Part shown: piece by piece, positions 45,401 to 57,477 of the stretch | Position numbering within the stretch: the first letter of the stretch is position 1 | Layout of the letters: each line of letters starts with the position of its first letter | Assembly: GCA_951802425.1 (NCBI GenBank) | Contig: OX637799.1 | Coordinates: 1,798,001 to 1,862,000 of the forward strand | Length of the DNA: 64,000 nucleotides | Origin: Clavaria fumosa | Taxonomy: Eukaryota; Basidiomycota; Agaricomycetes; Agaricales; Clavariaceae | Reading direction: 5' to 3' | The notes under the pieces: generated by a model | The model's input: only the letters and a program-made list of their open reading frames with translations | What the model was told of the DNA's origin: nothing | The model's database searches: none | Translations under genes and position numbers: made by a program

Positions 45401-48400
45401 AATACCATCCATGATCCTCGCTTGAGGGCAGCTACCAACGGACCGTCGATCCATTCGAAATGTCCTGTGGAAATAGGTTGGTTTAAGAGATCTTGGATAC
45501 GCGTTCGAATATCTTGGACTTGAACATTATCTGCATCAATCCACTGATCGAGAAAATCAGATGCGCATTCGAGGAGTTTCAGCGGCGATACTGATGCAGC
45601 ATGCATCGCTCTTAGATTCTGCCACATATTCAATTGCAAGGGCCGAGAACCATGAGCTGTACCCAAGTCACCGTTTGCTAATGCAAGTAAGTCGTTGACG
45701 GCGGCTAGCGAACGACTAACGAAATCGACCTGTTCGAAGCCACCAAGAATGTCCATGGTGTCCGTAGCATTACTAACCGATATTTCTTGGAGGAAATTGC
45801 CCGTAAAAGAGGCCAAAGCTCGTATGAGGCTGCTCTTCCCAGAGCCAGGCCCCCCTGTGATGATGACAAGCCACGATTGAGATACACATGAACCAACAGC
45901 TTCCAGGGCATCAAGTTGGCATTGTAATATCCGTGGCGTACGCATAGATGGAAAACTATTTCCGCGTTCTGCTCGGAAGTGGCCCAATTGGAGATGTGAG
46001 GGTGAAACAGTTAATCGAGGAGTGTGATTCGAATGCTCAGAGATGGCGAAAATTTCGTGGAACAAGCTCCGCGCGCGCAGACGATCTGAGTTGTTGCGGA
46101 AACGACGAATGTATACGCTGTCCACCAACTCGCTTGGATGCAGAGATTTGCCAGTCTTGGCAAGCAATGTCCCCCATCGAAGAACATCACGTAGGTTGAA
46201 TTCCCAAGGACCACCTTGCCGACCGAAAGCGCGCTTTTCCAATATCTTTTCGCTGAGGGTCACATTATATGCAATCATCGCTCCTAAGAGGTCCGAATCG
46301 TAACTGGGGAAAAGTCGCTGGCAGACGAGAAGCAGGTCTTGAGGCGAAAATTCGTCAACATACACTGAAGTGAATCTGTTCACAAATGACTTCGGGAGGC
46401 CTTTGCGGCCGCAGCCCTGATGCAACGGGTTCTGAGCGGCGAAAATGCGGAATGCAGGATGACGGGAAAATGATCTATCGAGCTCGGGTATATAGACCGT
46501 TCCGCGGTGGTCGAGGACCGCATTGAGACCCTCGAGCACGGCCTGCGGCGCTAGATTCATCTCATCCAAAAGGACCCAATGACCATCTTGCATTGCCCGC
46601 AGGAAAGCAGCATCTCTCCAGGCAAATTCACCGGGCGCGCCACCGTCCACGGGAAGGTCCGATCCAAAGAGGTCCATCAGATCAGTTTGGTCAGAGAGAT
46701 TGATCCGGGATAAAGGATATCCACAAAGATTCGCAAGTGCAGAAACCAGGCTGGTTTTACCAACTCCAGGACTACCCTCAAGGAGAATAGGTTTGTGCAC
46801 CTGACTAGCGCGAACAATTCGCATGGCGTTGTTCTGTGTAGTGGGGGCATGCCAACTGAAGGATTGGGCAACGGGTTCAACAGGACCTTTGGGAATGGCG
46901 AAGGAACCCAATTGGACATGAGTGGACGGGTCACAGCTTGGGACATATGAGAGGCCGTCGCTAGGTATGGGGGCAATCTCTTGAAGTTTTGCCATGGCTT
47001 CCAATTTGAGATGTTGTAATGCTTCCGGCGAGAACGTCGATAATTGAGGTAGTGCACGCAGTCCATCCAAAAATGTCATGTGCGCTGCATGGTGCTATGG
47101 GGAGTCATGCGTCAAATTAGTTGGCCTAGCAAGTCTGGATGCTCACAAAAATTTCGTTCAAAGGCATACTCCCTTCATTGGTATGGTATGCGGAGTTCGA
47201 GAACATAACCCAAGCCTTAGAGAATAAGCAAAGAATGGTGATAGACAACGGCGTGACAAACCAGTATATCTCGCAAGCTTGATAATGCACTTTCCCCACA
47301 TCTATTGCAGAGCCACTCCACAAAATCGAGGAGGTGTTTTGTGTATGGTTTGAGATTTGGGTACTTCCAGAGCCTGTCGATAATAAGCTCACGGTCTACT
47401 CGGTCGTTGACTGGCGGAACCCAGATCTCTGTAAATCTGTTGCGCAGCGCAGGGGAAAGCTCCTTCTTGCCGTAATCACCCCCCGGATTCATTGTCGCGA
47501 CTAACTTAAACCCTTCAAATGCGCAGATCGTTTGATTTTCAGTATCATCGCCGCCACGTTCCGCAAGGACGATGGTCCGGCTTGGTTCCAATACGCTGTT
47601 CAATCGCTCGAGCACTGAATCATCGGCAAGGGAAATCTCGTCCAATAGAAATACGTCGCCCTTGCGCATTGCCGTGACGAGTGGGCCGTCATGCCATTCG
47701 AACATTACTTTGCATGACAAAAGTTTGCGTCGAACACCGTCCAGACGGTCTTGAAGATCGCCAGAGACTGAAACTGTTTCCCGTGCTCGATTGATGGCTA
47801 CGAGTAATGAATCAGGCTGGAGAATAGGTCTCGCTACACCAAGATCTTCCAATAAAGTTACAGCCTCGCGCATGGCCTCGGATCGTATGGTTGCGCGATT
47901 TCGCACTGGCCTGAGGCCGCCGATAAGGTCGGCTGTTTCGGTGTTCTGATGGCAGTTGACCTCATGAAGCTGCTTCGAAAGAGCCTGGGCATACACTTGA
48001 CAGACAGACGTCTTGCCAGAGCCAGTTTCCCCAACAAGCAACACTGGTTCGTTGAAACGCAACGCACGAGCCAAAAGGATGAACAGTCTCTGCATAGCAG
48101 GAGTCCAGACCAATTCGGCAGAGGAAGGTAAAGGACATCCAAGAAGGCTCAAGAAGTCATCACTTGAGCTGGGAATCGTGTACAAAGCCTTCTCATCAAT
48201 TCGGACCTTCATGATTGATTCAATGACATCCTTGACGACAAGTTTGTCATCATCACGTCTGGTTCGCTCAGCTAAAAGCATGTAGCCGTTCTCGGCGAGT
48301 TCCTGGTAGCCTAGAGCGTCCCTGCCAGCCCAACGAAAAAGGTCGCGTAGGGTAGCAAAGCCATACTTACTCTCAAATACACGGCCCAACTGTCGACGCT

Positions 48401-51400
48401 TCTGCAGCTCGCGGAAGACACTGACAATACGATGGGCGTATGACGGAGCAATTCGGCTTCGCTGACATAGTATCGTTTCGAGTTCGTCTTGTGGCACGTC
48501 GTCGAAATGGATCTCAAGGAACCGGTTACGGAACGCTCGTGAGAGAAGTTTACGACCCGCATACAAGCCAGGGGGATTCTGCGTCGCAAAAAGCATGAAA
48601 TGTGGGTGGGGGCGCACGATTTCATGAGTCTCTGGGATAAAGAGTTCACGGTTATCATCAAGGAGGCGGTTCAGGGCCTCGAGGACGTCAGTAGGCGCCA
48701 AGTTCAGCTCATCCAAGACAACCCAGTCGCCGTTCCGCAGTGCGCGAACAAGTAGTCCTTCTCTGAAGACAAGTTTTCCCGTAGAAGAATCGGAAACATA
48801 CGAGCCAAGGTATTCTTGGATGTCCGTGTGCTCGTGATTGTTGATGCGTATGAATCGGTGACCAGTCCGACGAGCTAGATACTCGATGGAGCTCGTCTTG
48901 CCGCTTGAAGTGGGTCCTTCAATAAGGACTGGAAAGCGACGAGCCATTATTATCCTGGCGAGGTCGATAAGCTTCGTTTCGACAGACGGCGTGATAATGT
49001 AGTCCGGTGCGGAATCTTCTGGCAGCGGCCCACGCTCCAAATGGAATGGACCAAATTTGACAAAATCTTCAGGTCGACGGTTGCGAGGAATTGCTGGCTC
49101 TTTCAACAGAACAGAGCGCACATTTCGGACTCCAGCCAGTATGTGCTTCTGCGCCAAGGCGATCACCTGTCTTGCACTGGATGAATTCAAGACCATTGTA
49201 AATCCCATGAGACACGCTTCCCAAAGGGCACGTCTTAGACCATATGCAGGGGCTATTTCAGCCGCAAAAGTCAATACACGAACCAGAGTTCGCATGCTGA
49301 AATGCGGTCGACGGTTCGATCCATCGACAATTTGATGATGCTCTGCCAACTCCTTCACGGACGAAAAGAATTCTGCGACATCCATAATTGCAGCCTTGTC
49401 TCCGACAGCAGACGAGCCGATGTATTGAGTGATGATGCCCAGGAGGGTGTCCTTGTCTGACTCAGGGGGTGGCACATCAATCTCGGTGAACCGGGAGCGG
49501 ATGTTCTGGGGCAGGTTTTTCTTTCCGACATCATTTGCTGGGTTCATACAAGCAAAAAGACGAAACTCGGGATGTCGGGGGACCGGCTCCAGGGATCCTT
49601 GTTCGGTCAGGGTTATTGAGGCAGTTGGATTATGCAAGAGGCTGGAGACGTGCTCCAAGGTATCCGGGCTGGCAAGATTGATTTCGTCAAGCAACACCCT
49701 GTCAGAATGGCATAAGCGACAGCCGCCCCTGTGGTATTCTGGAAAATCTTACCAGTCGCCAGATCGCAGTGCCTTCACAAGGGGTCCCTCCACAAACGCA
49801 AATGCAAATTTGCCTTGGGCTTGGACATACTGAGCCTCAAATCGAGTGACGTCCCGCTCAAATTCAGACCACATTGACATGAGCGCGGACGAATCCACTT
49901 TGCGTCGCTTCCTTGCAGACAAAGCCTCAACGTCACCCCTTCAGCGAGACAACGGCGTCAGTTGCGCGTTGTGGAATACGAGTAGGACTCACTCGGATTT
50001 TGTATCGTGCCATCCTTGTATTCTTTCCTTCGCCAGCCGCACGGCCTCCTTCCACAAGGCGACGGTCCGTTTCCACTTACTCTCGACTACAGCTTTTCTA
50101 ACGGACTCCTCAAACTTCACGTTTTTCTTGCGACTAAAGGTCTGGCCGAAAAGGTCCAGGAAGTGCTCCTGCAACAATGATCCAGGAACTTTGGCGTCAA
50201 CTGGTTTGAAGCCTCCAATCAGATCAGAAGACTCCGTCTGATGAGACAAATTGAGCGATACGAGCGTTCTCCGCAAAGTGGACGCCAGATAGGTGACGAT
50301 ACTGGTTTTCCCTGTTCCAGTCTCTCCGGTCAAAAGAACAGTTTCGCCAAGAGAAACTGCCGTCACAATCCGTGAGAGAAGCTGAGCGGCAGGCTTGTGT
50401 AAGACGAATGGTCGTTGTGGCGCGGTTGCGATTTCTCGTTTCGTCGCTTTGGCAAGCAGGTACCTTCGACCTACCCGCAACGCGACCGCTCGATTGTCGG
50501 CATCCTTCTCGATGTCGATCTCGGGTGCCCGGCCGTGGAGCACCCAATTACTCCGGTCCGACTCCAAACCCAGCCGTCCCGCCATTAGAGCCGAAATGGC
50601 ATCGATTTGGGAGCGGCCAGAGGATGTCAGTACGTCGCCACCGAAGAACACATCACGCGCTTCGAGGTATATCTCTTCCCGGAGGGCAGTGTTGGGGAAA
50701 ATGGTTACAAAATTCGAATCTTCTGCAGCATCTCCGTTGATTGCCCTTGAGTGGAAAGTTATTGGTAAGATGTTATCAATTCTGGCAGCAAACTTGTTAA
50801 GGTCACGCAGACCGACCGCGCGGATGGACGCCGATGAACCTAGTTCCTTGACGGACTCCCACGCCGCAATTAGAGCGCGGGCTGGGGCACCAGCAAGCCG
50901 AGGGAATTGAGAATCGAGGATCGTCCCCAGCTCATCAAGTGTGGGGGAAGGGACGATGACTTCAAACCATTTTTGAGCCCCAAAAAACGTGGGTTTTGGA
51001 AAGGTTCCCTCCTTGGCAGGGAGTAGAGACCTCGTGCTGAATACTGCAAAGTGTTCATGTGCTCGGACTAGCCCGCGACCAGGTACTTGCAGGGCTGCTT
51101 GTCCACCGATCCACTTCCCGAGACCTAGCGACTCCACCAAAGGCTTGATGAGGGCAAGAACCTCGCTACTTCCGCGGTGGATATCTTCGAAAACCACCCA
51201 TTTCCCTTCACGCATCGCGCGGACTAGCACGCCTTCTTTCCATTCGAACACACCCGGCTGCCCGGCGGATGAGACATAAGATCCCAGAAGAGATCGGGGA
51301 TCAAGAGAAGTATCGGCGAGATGGATGACGACTATTTGATTTTTGACTCCAGGAAAAAGCAGACTGGCAAGGTGCGTTACTAGTAAAGATTTACCGGACG

Positions 51401-52490
51401 ACGGCGCCGAGGTCAACAGGGTCGGCACGCGCAAAGAGTGATTAATTGCCATGGCGCGCAGCGCCTGGGTGGTAGTTGGAGTATGAATGAGAGGAGAAGC
51501 CTCTGAATTCGGAATGTAATGGGCGCGAAGCAAAAAAATGCCATGCACATTTGCAAGCAATGGGCTAGAGTTGAGTTAGAACTATGTCAAGCTGGGCTAG
51601 TTACAAACAGGGGCTCACCAGAGCTCGGATTGATGAATAGGCCGAGATACATCGCCCTCCTCCAAAGTGTAATAATCTCTAGGAAATTGAACTATTGCAT
51701 TCCTTGTGTCGGTCACTCTCTTGGTCTCTAGGAGAGGGAGGGTCCATCCGTCCGCGTACTTCACAGTCCCATTAGTTTCATGACTAAACTCGACATCGCA
51801 ATCGACTTGATATCTTTCGCCCAAAATCTCTGACTCTAGTTTTTCCTTTTCGGCCTCACACATTCCGCTCTGTAGCGCGTAACATCGAATGCTCAATAGC
51901 CGCACGCCCGGGTCTGGGTGCGGCGTCCAAAAAAGCTTGGATAAAGGTGTGACGGGCCAAAGAAGAAATTCCGGAAATTCACGATTGGCTTGTAGGATCC
52001 GATAGTATGCGAGAAGAAGCCTGTGCAGTCGTGGGGTGTCAATAGAATCGAGCTGCTCGACGGAGAGTAAGAAAGCTAGAGGGCCTTCGGCGAAACAAGG
52101 CTTCCTCAGAAAATGAGATAGGATCCTACGCACAGGAGATCAGCTGTGTGCGTCGACCTGTCGACATATGATGAATTACGGGAAGAGTTCCTGGTGCACT
52201 TCGATCAATAAGCAGAGAGCGACCAATTTCTCCTCCGTCTCTCCGTCGGATTGCAACCACCTCGCGCAGAGGTCCATAAGTATAGGCCTGAACGTAGTGG
52301 CAACGAGCAATGTCAAAGCAGGAATCGTCAGTGTATTGGAAAGCGCCTCTAGAAGGGCTTCATTTGTAGGCGCATTCAAAAGCGTCGCCGACACGGGCGA
52401 ATCTGACGGAAGAACAGAAATCAGAGCTCGGACTTGTTTCCTCAGGTTGATTGCCAAAGGGTCATGAAATTGAGCTGTCAGCAAAGCCAT
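36442..52490 (-). CDS. MDN1: Midasin (MDN1/REA1), giant six-AAA ATPase of 60S ribosome assembly
   Basis: A single gene of about 20 introns and about 5,000 residues (yeast has 4,910). Six AAA modules follow an N-terminal domain. Walker A motifs: SAPSSGKS (51,39x), TGETGTGKT (50,32x), EGPTSSGKT (48,91x), VGETGSGKT (48,02x), EGSPGVGKT (46,77x), TGGPGSGKS (45,85x). Matching Walker B boxes include LLDEINLASP, VLDELNLAPTD, LLDEISLADD and LLDEMNLAPQ. A long linker (39.7-44 kb), a D/E-rich region (38.1-39.0 kb) and a C-terminal MIDAS domain (DDSRSM near 37,100) complete the family layout. Midasin uses ATP to pull assembly factors such as Rsa4 and Ytm1 from pre-60S particles in the nucleus. Start ATG 52488-52490; stop 36442-36444. 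The intron phases checked near 52.15, 51.6, 47.2, 47.1, 44.3 and 43.9 kb all keep the frame. Confidence 0.96.
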
Positions 52491-52635
52491 CGCTGTGGTA
52501 CGCTGAGCAGAAGTTGCGGAAACAGACTGGGACGTGACACTGTGTCGCGAAATTTTTCAGTCACGTGTATGCGATCCGTTCACGTGACTACGTGTCCACA
52601 AATGGGTCCGAACGAAACATCTGTCATCGCGAGTC
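52491..52635. promoter_or_regulatory. 145-bp bidirectional promoter of MDN1 and RNA1
   Basis: Two CACGTG boxes, at about 52,562 (gtcacgtgtat) and 52,579 (ttcacgtgact), sit midway between the two start codons. Such a short gap implies shared control of the two housekeeping genes. Confidence 0.7.
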
Positions 52636-53912
52636 ATGGCCGCAACTTCCAGGATACTGTCGCTCGAAGGCAAAGGGCTCAGTCTGGAGAACAAAGCTGA
52701 TGTCGAACCATGGATTCGCGGCGTCGATCCTTCAACCATCGAGGAAGTTCACCTCAGTGGTAATACAATCGGCGTCGACGCGTCGGAGGCTCTGGCGAAT
52801 TTCTTGCAACAAGCCACATCTCTCAAGGTCACTGTCAACCCTCTGATCCGTCCTCACAAAAAAGTTTAACATATCTCGCGTAGATCGCCAATTTCGCTGA
52901 TATCTTCACGAGACGCCTCGTCTCAGAAATCCCGCTTGCCCTCACCGCTCTTTGCACCGCTCTTATTGACAAGACATCTCTTATTGAGATCAATCTGAGC
53001 GATAACGCCTTCGGAGAACGCTCCGTCGCTCCTCTTCTCCCCCTCCTCACCCAAAATCGCTCCTTCCAAGTCCTCAAACTCAACAACAACGGACTCGGCC
53101 CAGCAGGTGGTACCGCCATCGCAAATGCTCTCCTCGAGTCTGCTCGGCTCAGCAAAAAGGAAGGCAAGCCATCCAACCTACGCATGGTCGTCTGTGGACG
53201 CAATCGCCTCGAGGACGGCTCGGCACCCGTTTGGGCTGAAGCGTTCGCCGCGCATGGGACACTACAAGAGGTCCGCATGCCCCAGAACGGGATCCGGATC
53301 CATGGCATCACGGCCCTTGCAGAAGGGTTGGCTGAATGCAAGGATTTACAACATATCGATCTGCAGGACAACACGTTCACGGATTCTGGGTCTGACGCCC
53401 CACGTGCTGTGAAGGCGTGGGCCGAGGCCCTGCCTTCTTGGCCTCGGCTCAAAATGCTGAACTTGTCCGACTGCGTACTCTCAGAGGGAGGAGAGGTCCC
53501 ATCCATCCTTACGGCCCTCGCTGGCGGTTCGAATTTAGAGTTGCACACGCTAGAGCTCCAGAACAATAATTTAGAGGGGAAAACTTTCTCCCTTCTTGCC
53601 GGGGTCATATCAACGCATCTGCAAAACGTAAAGACGCTTGCTCTACAGTGGAATGACGTCGAGGAGGATGAGGAGTCCTTGGAGACACTCCGACTGGCTT
53701 TGAAAGCTCGTGGTGGGAAACTACTTGTTTCAGACGAAGATGAAGAGGACGAGGACGAGAGCGTGGATGAGGGTAAGGTCGTGGATGAAGCAGAGAGTGG
53801 AAGAGATCAGGAAGATGAAGATGAGGTGGTCCCCAGCAAGCCAATTCCTACAGACATTGCTAAAGCTGCGGATGAGCTTGCAGAGCTCCTCGGCAAAACC
53901 TCGATCTCCTGA
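52636..53912 (+). CDS. RNA1: Ran GTPase-activating protein RNA1 (RanGAP), 406 aa
   Basis: Exons 52636-52827 and 52884-53912 sum to 1,221 nt, close to the 407 residues of yeast Rna1. Leucine-rich repeats run from VHLSGNTIG through INLSDNAFGERS, LKLNNNGLGPAGG, VRMPQNGI, IDLQDNTF, LNLSDCVLS and LELQNNNLEG. The CGRNRLEDG block is typical of RanGAP. An acidic stretch (SDEDEEDEDESVDEG) and a short helical tail end the protein. RanGAP turns RanGTP to RanGDP in the cytoplasm and so drives nuclear transport. It is head-to-head with MDN1. Confidence 0.95.
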
Positions 53913-54102
53913 ACAACTCCTGGGGTGTAACCACATTCTGGCAGCATACCCGTGTTAAATTTCTCCATATTATGCACTGTCCTGTATGCATTGTCCCTGC
54001 TTGATTCGGATCCGTTAGAGATAGCAGATTTAGTCAAGTACTGTATAGCTGGACGCCTGAGATATCCGAGCATGGTAAAGATGACCAAATTAATTATGCG
54101 TT

Positions 54103-55338
54103 TCACTTGGGCCTAGAAATGATCCATCTTCCCTCTGTACCTTCCCTGATCCTTACCTCCCCGAGCTTCTCGCGTTCTGCCAGCCACCCATCCACGGCCT
54201 CCGCCAACCCCTCTTCGTTTTCCGATAAGCATAAGCATTTCCCAAGCCACATCCTCGTCTCTGAACCCTCGTGCAGCTGCAGTTCGCGATACGCGCTGCG
54301 CAGCACCGCCCACGTCCGTCCGCAGGCTTTCGCACGGAGAGCAGTGAGGACAGTGCGCATGGCACGCATGGGGAGGTGTGCTCGCCTCGCCGCATCGTCG
54401 TTAGGCCCTAAATCAAAGAGTGTGACGCAAGTGTGTACACGCGAGGCGCTCTCGAACTGCGTATAATTCAGCGTGCGCAAGGCCTTGGCAATCGATAATA
54501 GCCATGTTCGTGCTCGAGAGCCTCCCGGGAGCTGCGATGCCGACAGCATGGGAAGTCGATCATGGAAGAGAGATTGTGATGGGTATGTTGAGAGCAAACT
54601 GTAGAGAAGTACTAGAACAATGGACAAGAGTTGATGGTGCGTCGAGATGTCTATTCCTTGGTACAAGGACGGTGTGATATGTGAAATGATGGAAGATGTG
54701 TGACGCTGCGCGGAGAACATAAGGGAGAGGAACAGGGAAGTTTCGTATACTTGTGAAAGATGAATAAAACGACGAATCATGTGAATGGTGAAAAACATAC
54801 CTTCAATTGCAAAAGCATCTTTGCGGTCCGTTGCAACCAAACCTTCTCGAAGTTTTCCTGATGAAAGCCATCGTGAGTCACAAGAGGGTAGTGAAGATTA
54901 AGAAGATACTCACGTAAAAGAATGAGGATATTCTCCTGGTCCTCAACTCGTCGTTTGGCATCCTTCTCCGACTCGGATATCACGTGAGATTCGACGATTG
55001 GAAAGTTCTTCCAGAACGCATCCAGCTGGGACACAGTCAGTTGCATCCACAAGAAATAAAGCAGCGCACCTTTCCCTGTATGAAAATGCGGTACTCCTCC
55101 TGCACTTTGGGATTCTTCAAACTGAGCGGCTGTACTGTATCAAGACCGAGAAAAGTTGGTAGCAGAAAGGATGGTGGACCCACGCGTCTCCATCCGCTTC
55201 GAGGCCGCTGCTTCGACTAACTGAGGAAATGAGCTCCATTGGCCTTGCTGGGGGCACAGTTCTTTGATTCAAGGGGTGAGGACCGGACCATCTTGAAGCG
55301 GAAGAGCGACTACGAAAGGGACGAGTTTTTGGCGGCAT
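54103..55338 (-). CDS. Conserved-looking protein of unknown function, several exons
   Basis: The last exon frame (54,840-54,103) reads helical, Leu/Arg-rich sequence with TWLLSIAKALRTLNYTQFES and RTWAVLRSAYRELQLHEG, ending IISRPK. Upstream exons give LDAFWKNFPIVESHVISESE (about 55,030) and LPTFLGLDTVQPLSLKNPKV (about 55,150). The start is probably ATG 55,338 (MPPKTRPFRSRSS), joined by an intron starting near 55,286. The exon 1 to 2 junction is uncertain because the two reading frames differ. The composition resembles an alpha-helical scaffold protein, but I do not recognise a family. It converges on RNA1, with 190 bp between the stops. Confidence 0.6.
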
Positions 55339-55932
55339 CGAGGAAAACTGTGCGGTGAGTGTCTCGCGAGGATCACGTGAGTTTCTGGGACCAATCCATC
55401 AAGAGGTGATCAGTTTGTATCTCTCTAACCTATGCATGTAAATACTCAGGCTATAGATGGTCATCAAGAGGTGATTATAATAATTACAAGTGTATTCTTT
55501 CCTACTTCTATTTTTCTATACCTATCTTTCATTTTTACTCTACCTTATCTATTACAGTAATTACACAAGTATCACAGGCATTTTGCTGTAGCCCCTTTTC
55601 CTGACTGGATTACCTAAGATGCGGTGATAATGCGGACACGGAGCTTGACTTACCAGAAACGGTGTTCAAATTCAAACACAAAAAATCGAGTGCGACACGA
55701 ACAACGGCGGCGGCGACGACGACGACAACGACGGCCGTCAAATGTCTCAGTAAATGTTTGCAACTGCTGAGCTCTGACCATAACCCCGTCTTCTCACCAA
55801 CCAAACTCGTTGAACGAGTCAAACCCCGATCTCGGCGATGAACATTGCAGTATAAACCTTACCATGAGACGTAACAACCCGTTTTAAGCCCCTCTCCTCC
55901 TCTCCACCAAACCACCACCACCACCGCCCGCA
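55339..55932. other. Intergenic, promoters of two divergent genes
   Basis: About 590 bp. A CACGTG-type site lies near 55,375, a T-rich block at 55,495-55,560 and a (CGA/CGG)n tract at 55,705-55,735. No gene seen. Confidence 0.6.
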
Positions 55933-57129
55933 ATGGCCGCTCCAGACCTCTCCTTGCCGCTCTCTACCATTCTTAGGCAATGTACAGCCAAGGCCCATGA
56001 CGACATCATACAAATCCCCGCCGTAGCCTGGCTCACCAAGGGCGAGCTCGACAAGGACGAATACATCCGCTATCTCGTCATGCTCTGGCACGTCTACCAG
56101 TCCGTTCTTTTCCTTCCACAACGCATCTCCCACTCTGACTCACCCCACTCAGCCATCTCGAGCTCGGCCTCGAGCGGCACGCGTCGCACCCCATCTTGGC
56201 CGAGACATACAACCCAACCCTGCTCTCGCGCGCCCCCCTCCTCGTCGCCGACATCGCCTTCATGCTCGACGTCCCCGAGTCCGCCTGGCAGACCCACCCC
56301 ACCGTGCGAGACCTCGTCCCGAGCCCCGCCACCCACACGCTCCCCGCGCCGCTCGAGACCTACGTCGCGCGTCTGCGCACCCTCGCCGCGTCCACGGAGG
56401 GCTCGCCCCACGCCGCGTCCACGGAGGGCTCGCCCCACGCCGCGCCGCTGCTCCTCGCACACGCCTACGTGCGCTACCTCGGCGACCTCTCCGGCGGGCA
56501 GGTCCTGCGCCGCCGCATCGCCAAGGCGTACGGCCTCGACGCCGAGGAGGGCTCCGGCATCCGCTTCTACGAGTTTGCCCGCCTCGGCGCGGCCGTTGCC
56601 TCGGAGCCGTCCGCGTCCGCTGTGCCCTCCGGCGCCCTCGCTGGTGCGGGCGACATGAAGAAGATTAAGGAGTGGTTTCGCGCGGGCATGGACGCCGCTG
56701 CGGGAGCCGACAGGGAGATGAAAGGTCCCTGCCGCAGTCATCATCTTTGCATATCTGTGTATGCTGACTCATTTTTCTGTTCAACCTCCAGTCGCTATCC
56801 TACAGGAAGCCCTCGCAGCATTTGACTTCAACCAGGGGCTGTTCTCTCTCCTCAAACCGCCCTCCAAGACTCTGGGAATCCTTCCGCAGTCCTTGTCAGA
56901 GGAGAAGGAGAAGACCCTCGTTGTGGGACCGCCGCCGCAGAGGCAGCCGACCGCGGACGAGCGGCAGGCTGCGCTCGCGGCGGTCGTGTCCCTCGTCGTG
57001 GCTGCGGCCGCAGCGCACTACGTCATGCTCTCTGGGCGTCGCTCCACAGCCCCCCTTGGTGGCGGTGTTAGTGGTGCAAGATCCGGCTGTTTCATGCGTC
57101 AAGTTTTGGACCTCGCGCGGCTTGCGTGA
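55933..57129 (+). CDS. Heme oxygenase, tail-anchored, 358 aa
   Basis: Exons 55933-56099, 56153-56724 and 56792-57129 sum to 1,077 nt. The family's proximal-His region is CTAKAHDDI. The distal helix motif is YVRYLGDLSGGQVLRRRIAKAYGL, with FYEF later. A C-terminal hydrophobic helix (LAAVVSLVVAAAAAHYVML) would anchor it in the ER, as in yeast Hmx1 and mammalian HO. The reaction is heme to biliverdin, iron and CO. An insertion between the core helices includes a perfect 27-nt tandem duplication (two STEGSPHAA units, about 56,388-56,441). The family is certain from the GDLSGGQ motif. Confidence 0.92.
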
Positions 57130-57477
57130 TTTCTTTTTCTTTTTCGCTTGCCACACCACCCAAGACTTTTGTGTTTCTGATTCTGTTTTTTGGCCACTAC
57201 AAGAAATCCGCACATGATGATCAGCTTTTGCACGTTAACAAATTTGTAGCCTGTTCTTTGTCCCTTACTAGACTTCGGGCAAATATGCACATAATGAAGT
57301 AGTGAAATTCTTCTCTCGTAAAACGTAACCTGCACATCAGGACTGACAACCGAATATATCTCGTGGTGAATAAAGTGAAAAGCACAAGAGAACCGTGACT
57401 CGCAGTTCGGCGGGAGGAAGGAGGGGGGATCGCAAGAGATAATCAAAAAATGAAAGAAAATAAAGACGAAATAATTT
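57130..57477. other. Convergent 3' flanks of heme oxygenase and aspartic protease
   Basis: About 350 bp of AT-rich sequence with T and A runs (57,130-57,150; 57,440-57,475), likely polyadenylation regions for both genes. No gene seen. Confidence 0.6.
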
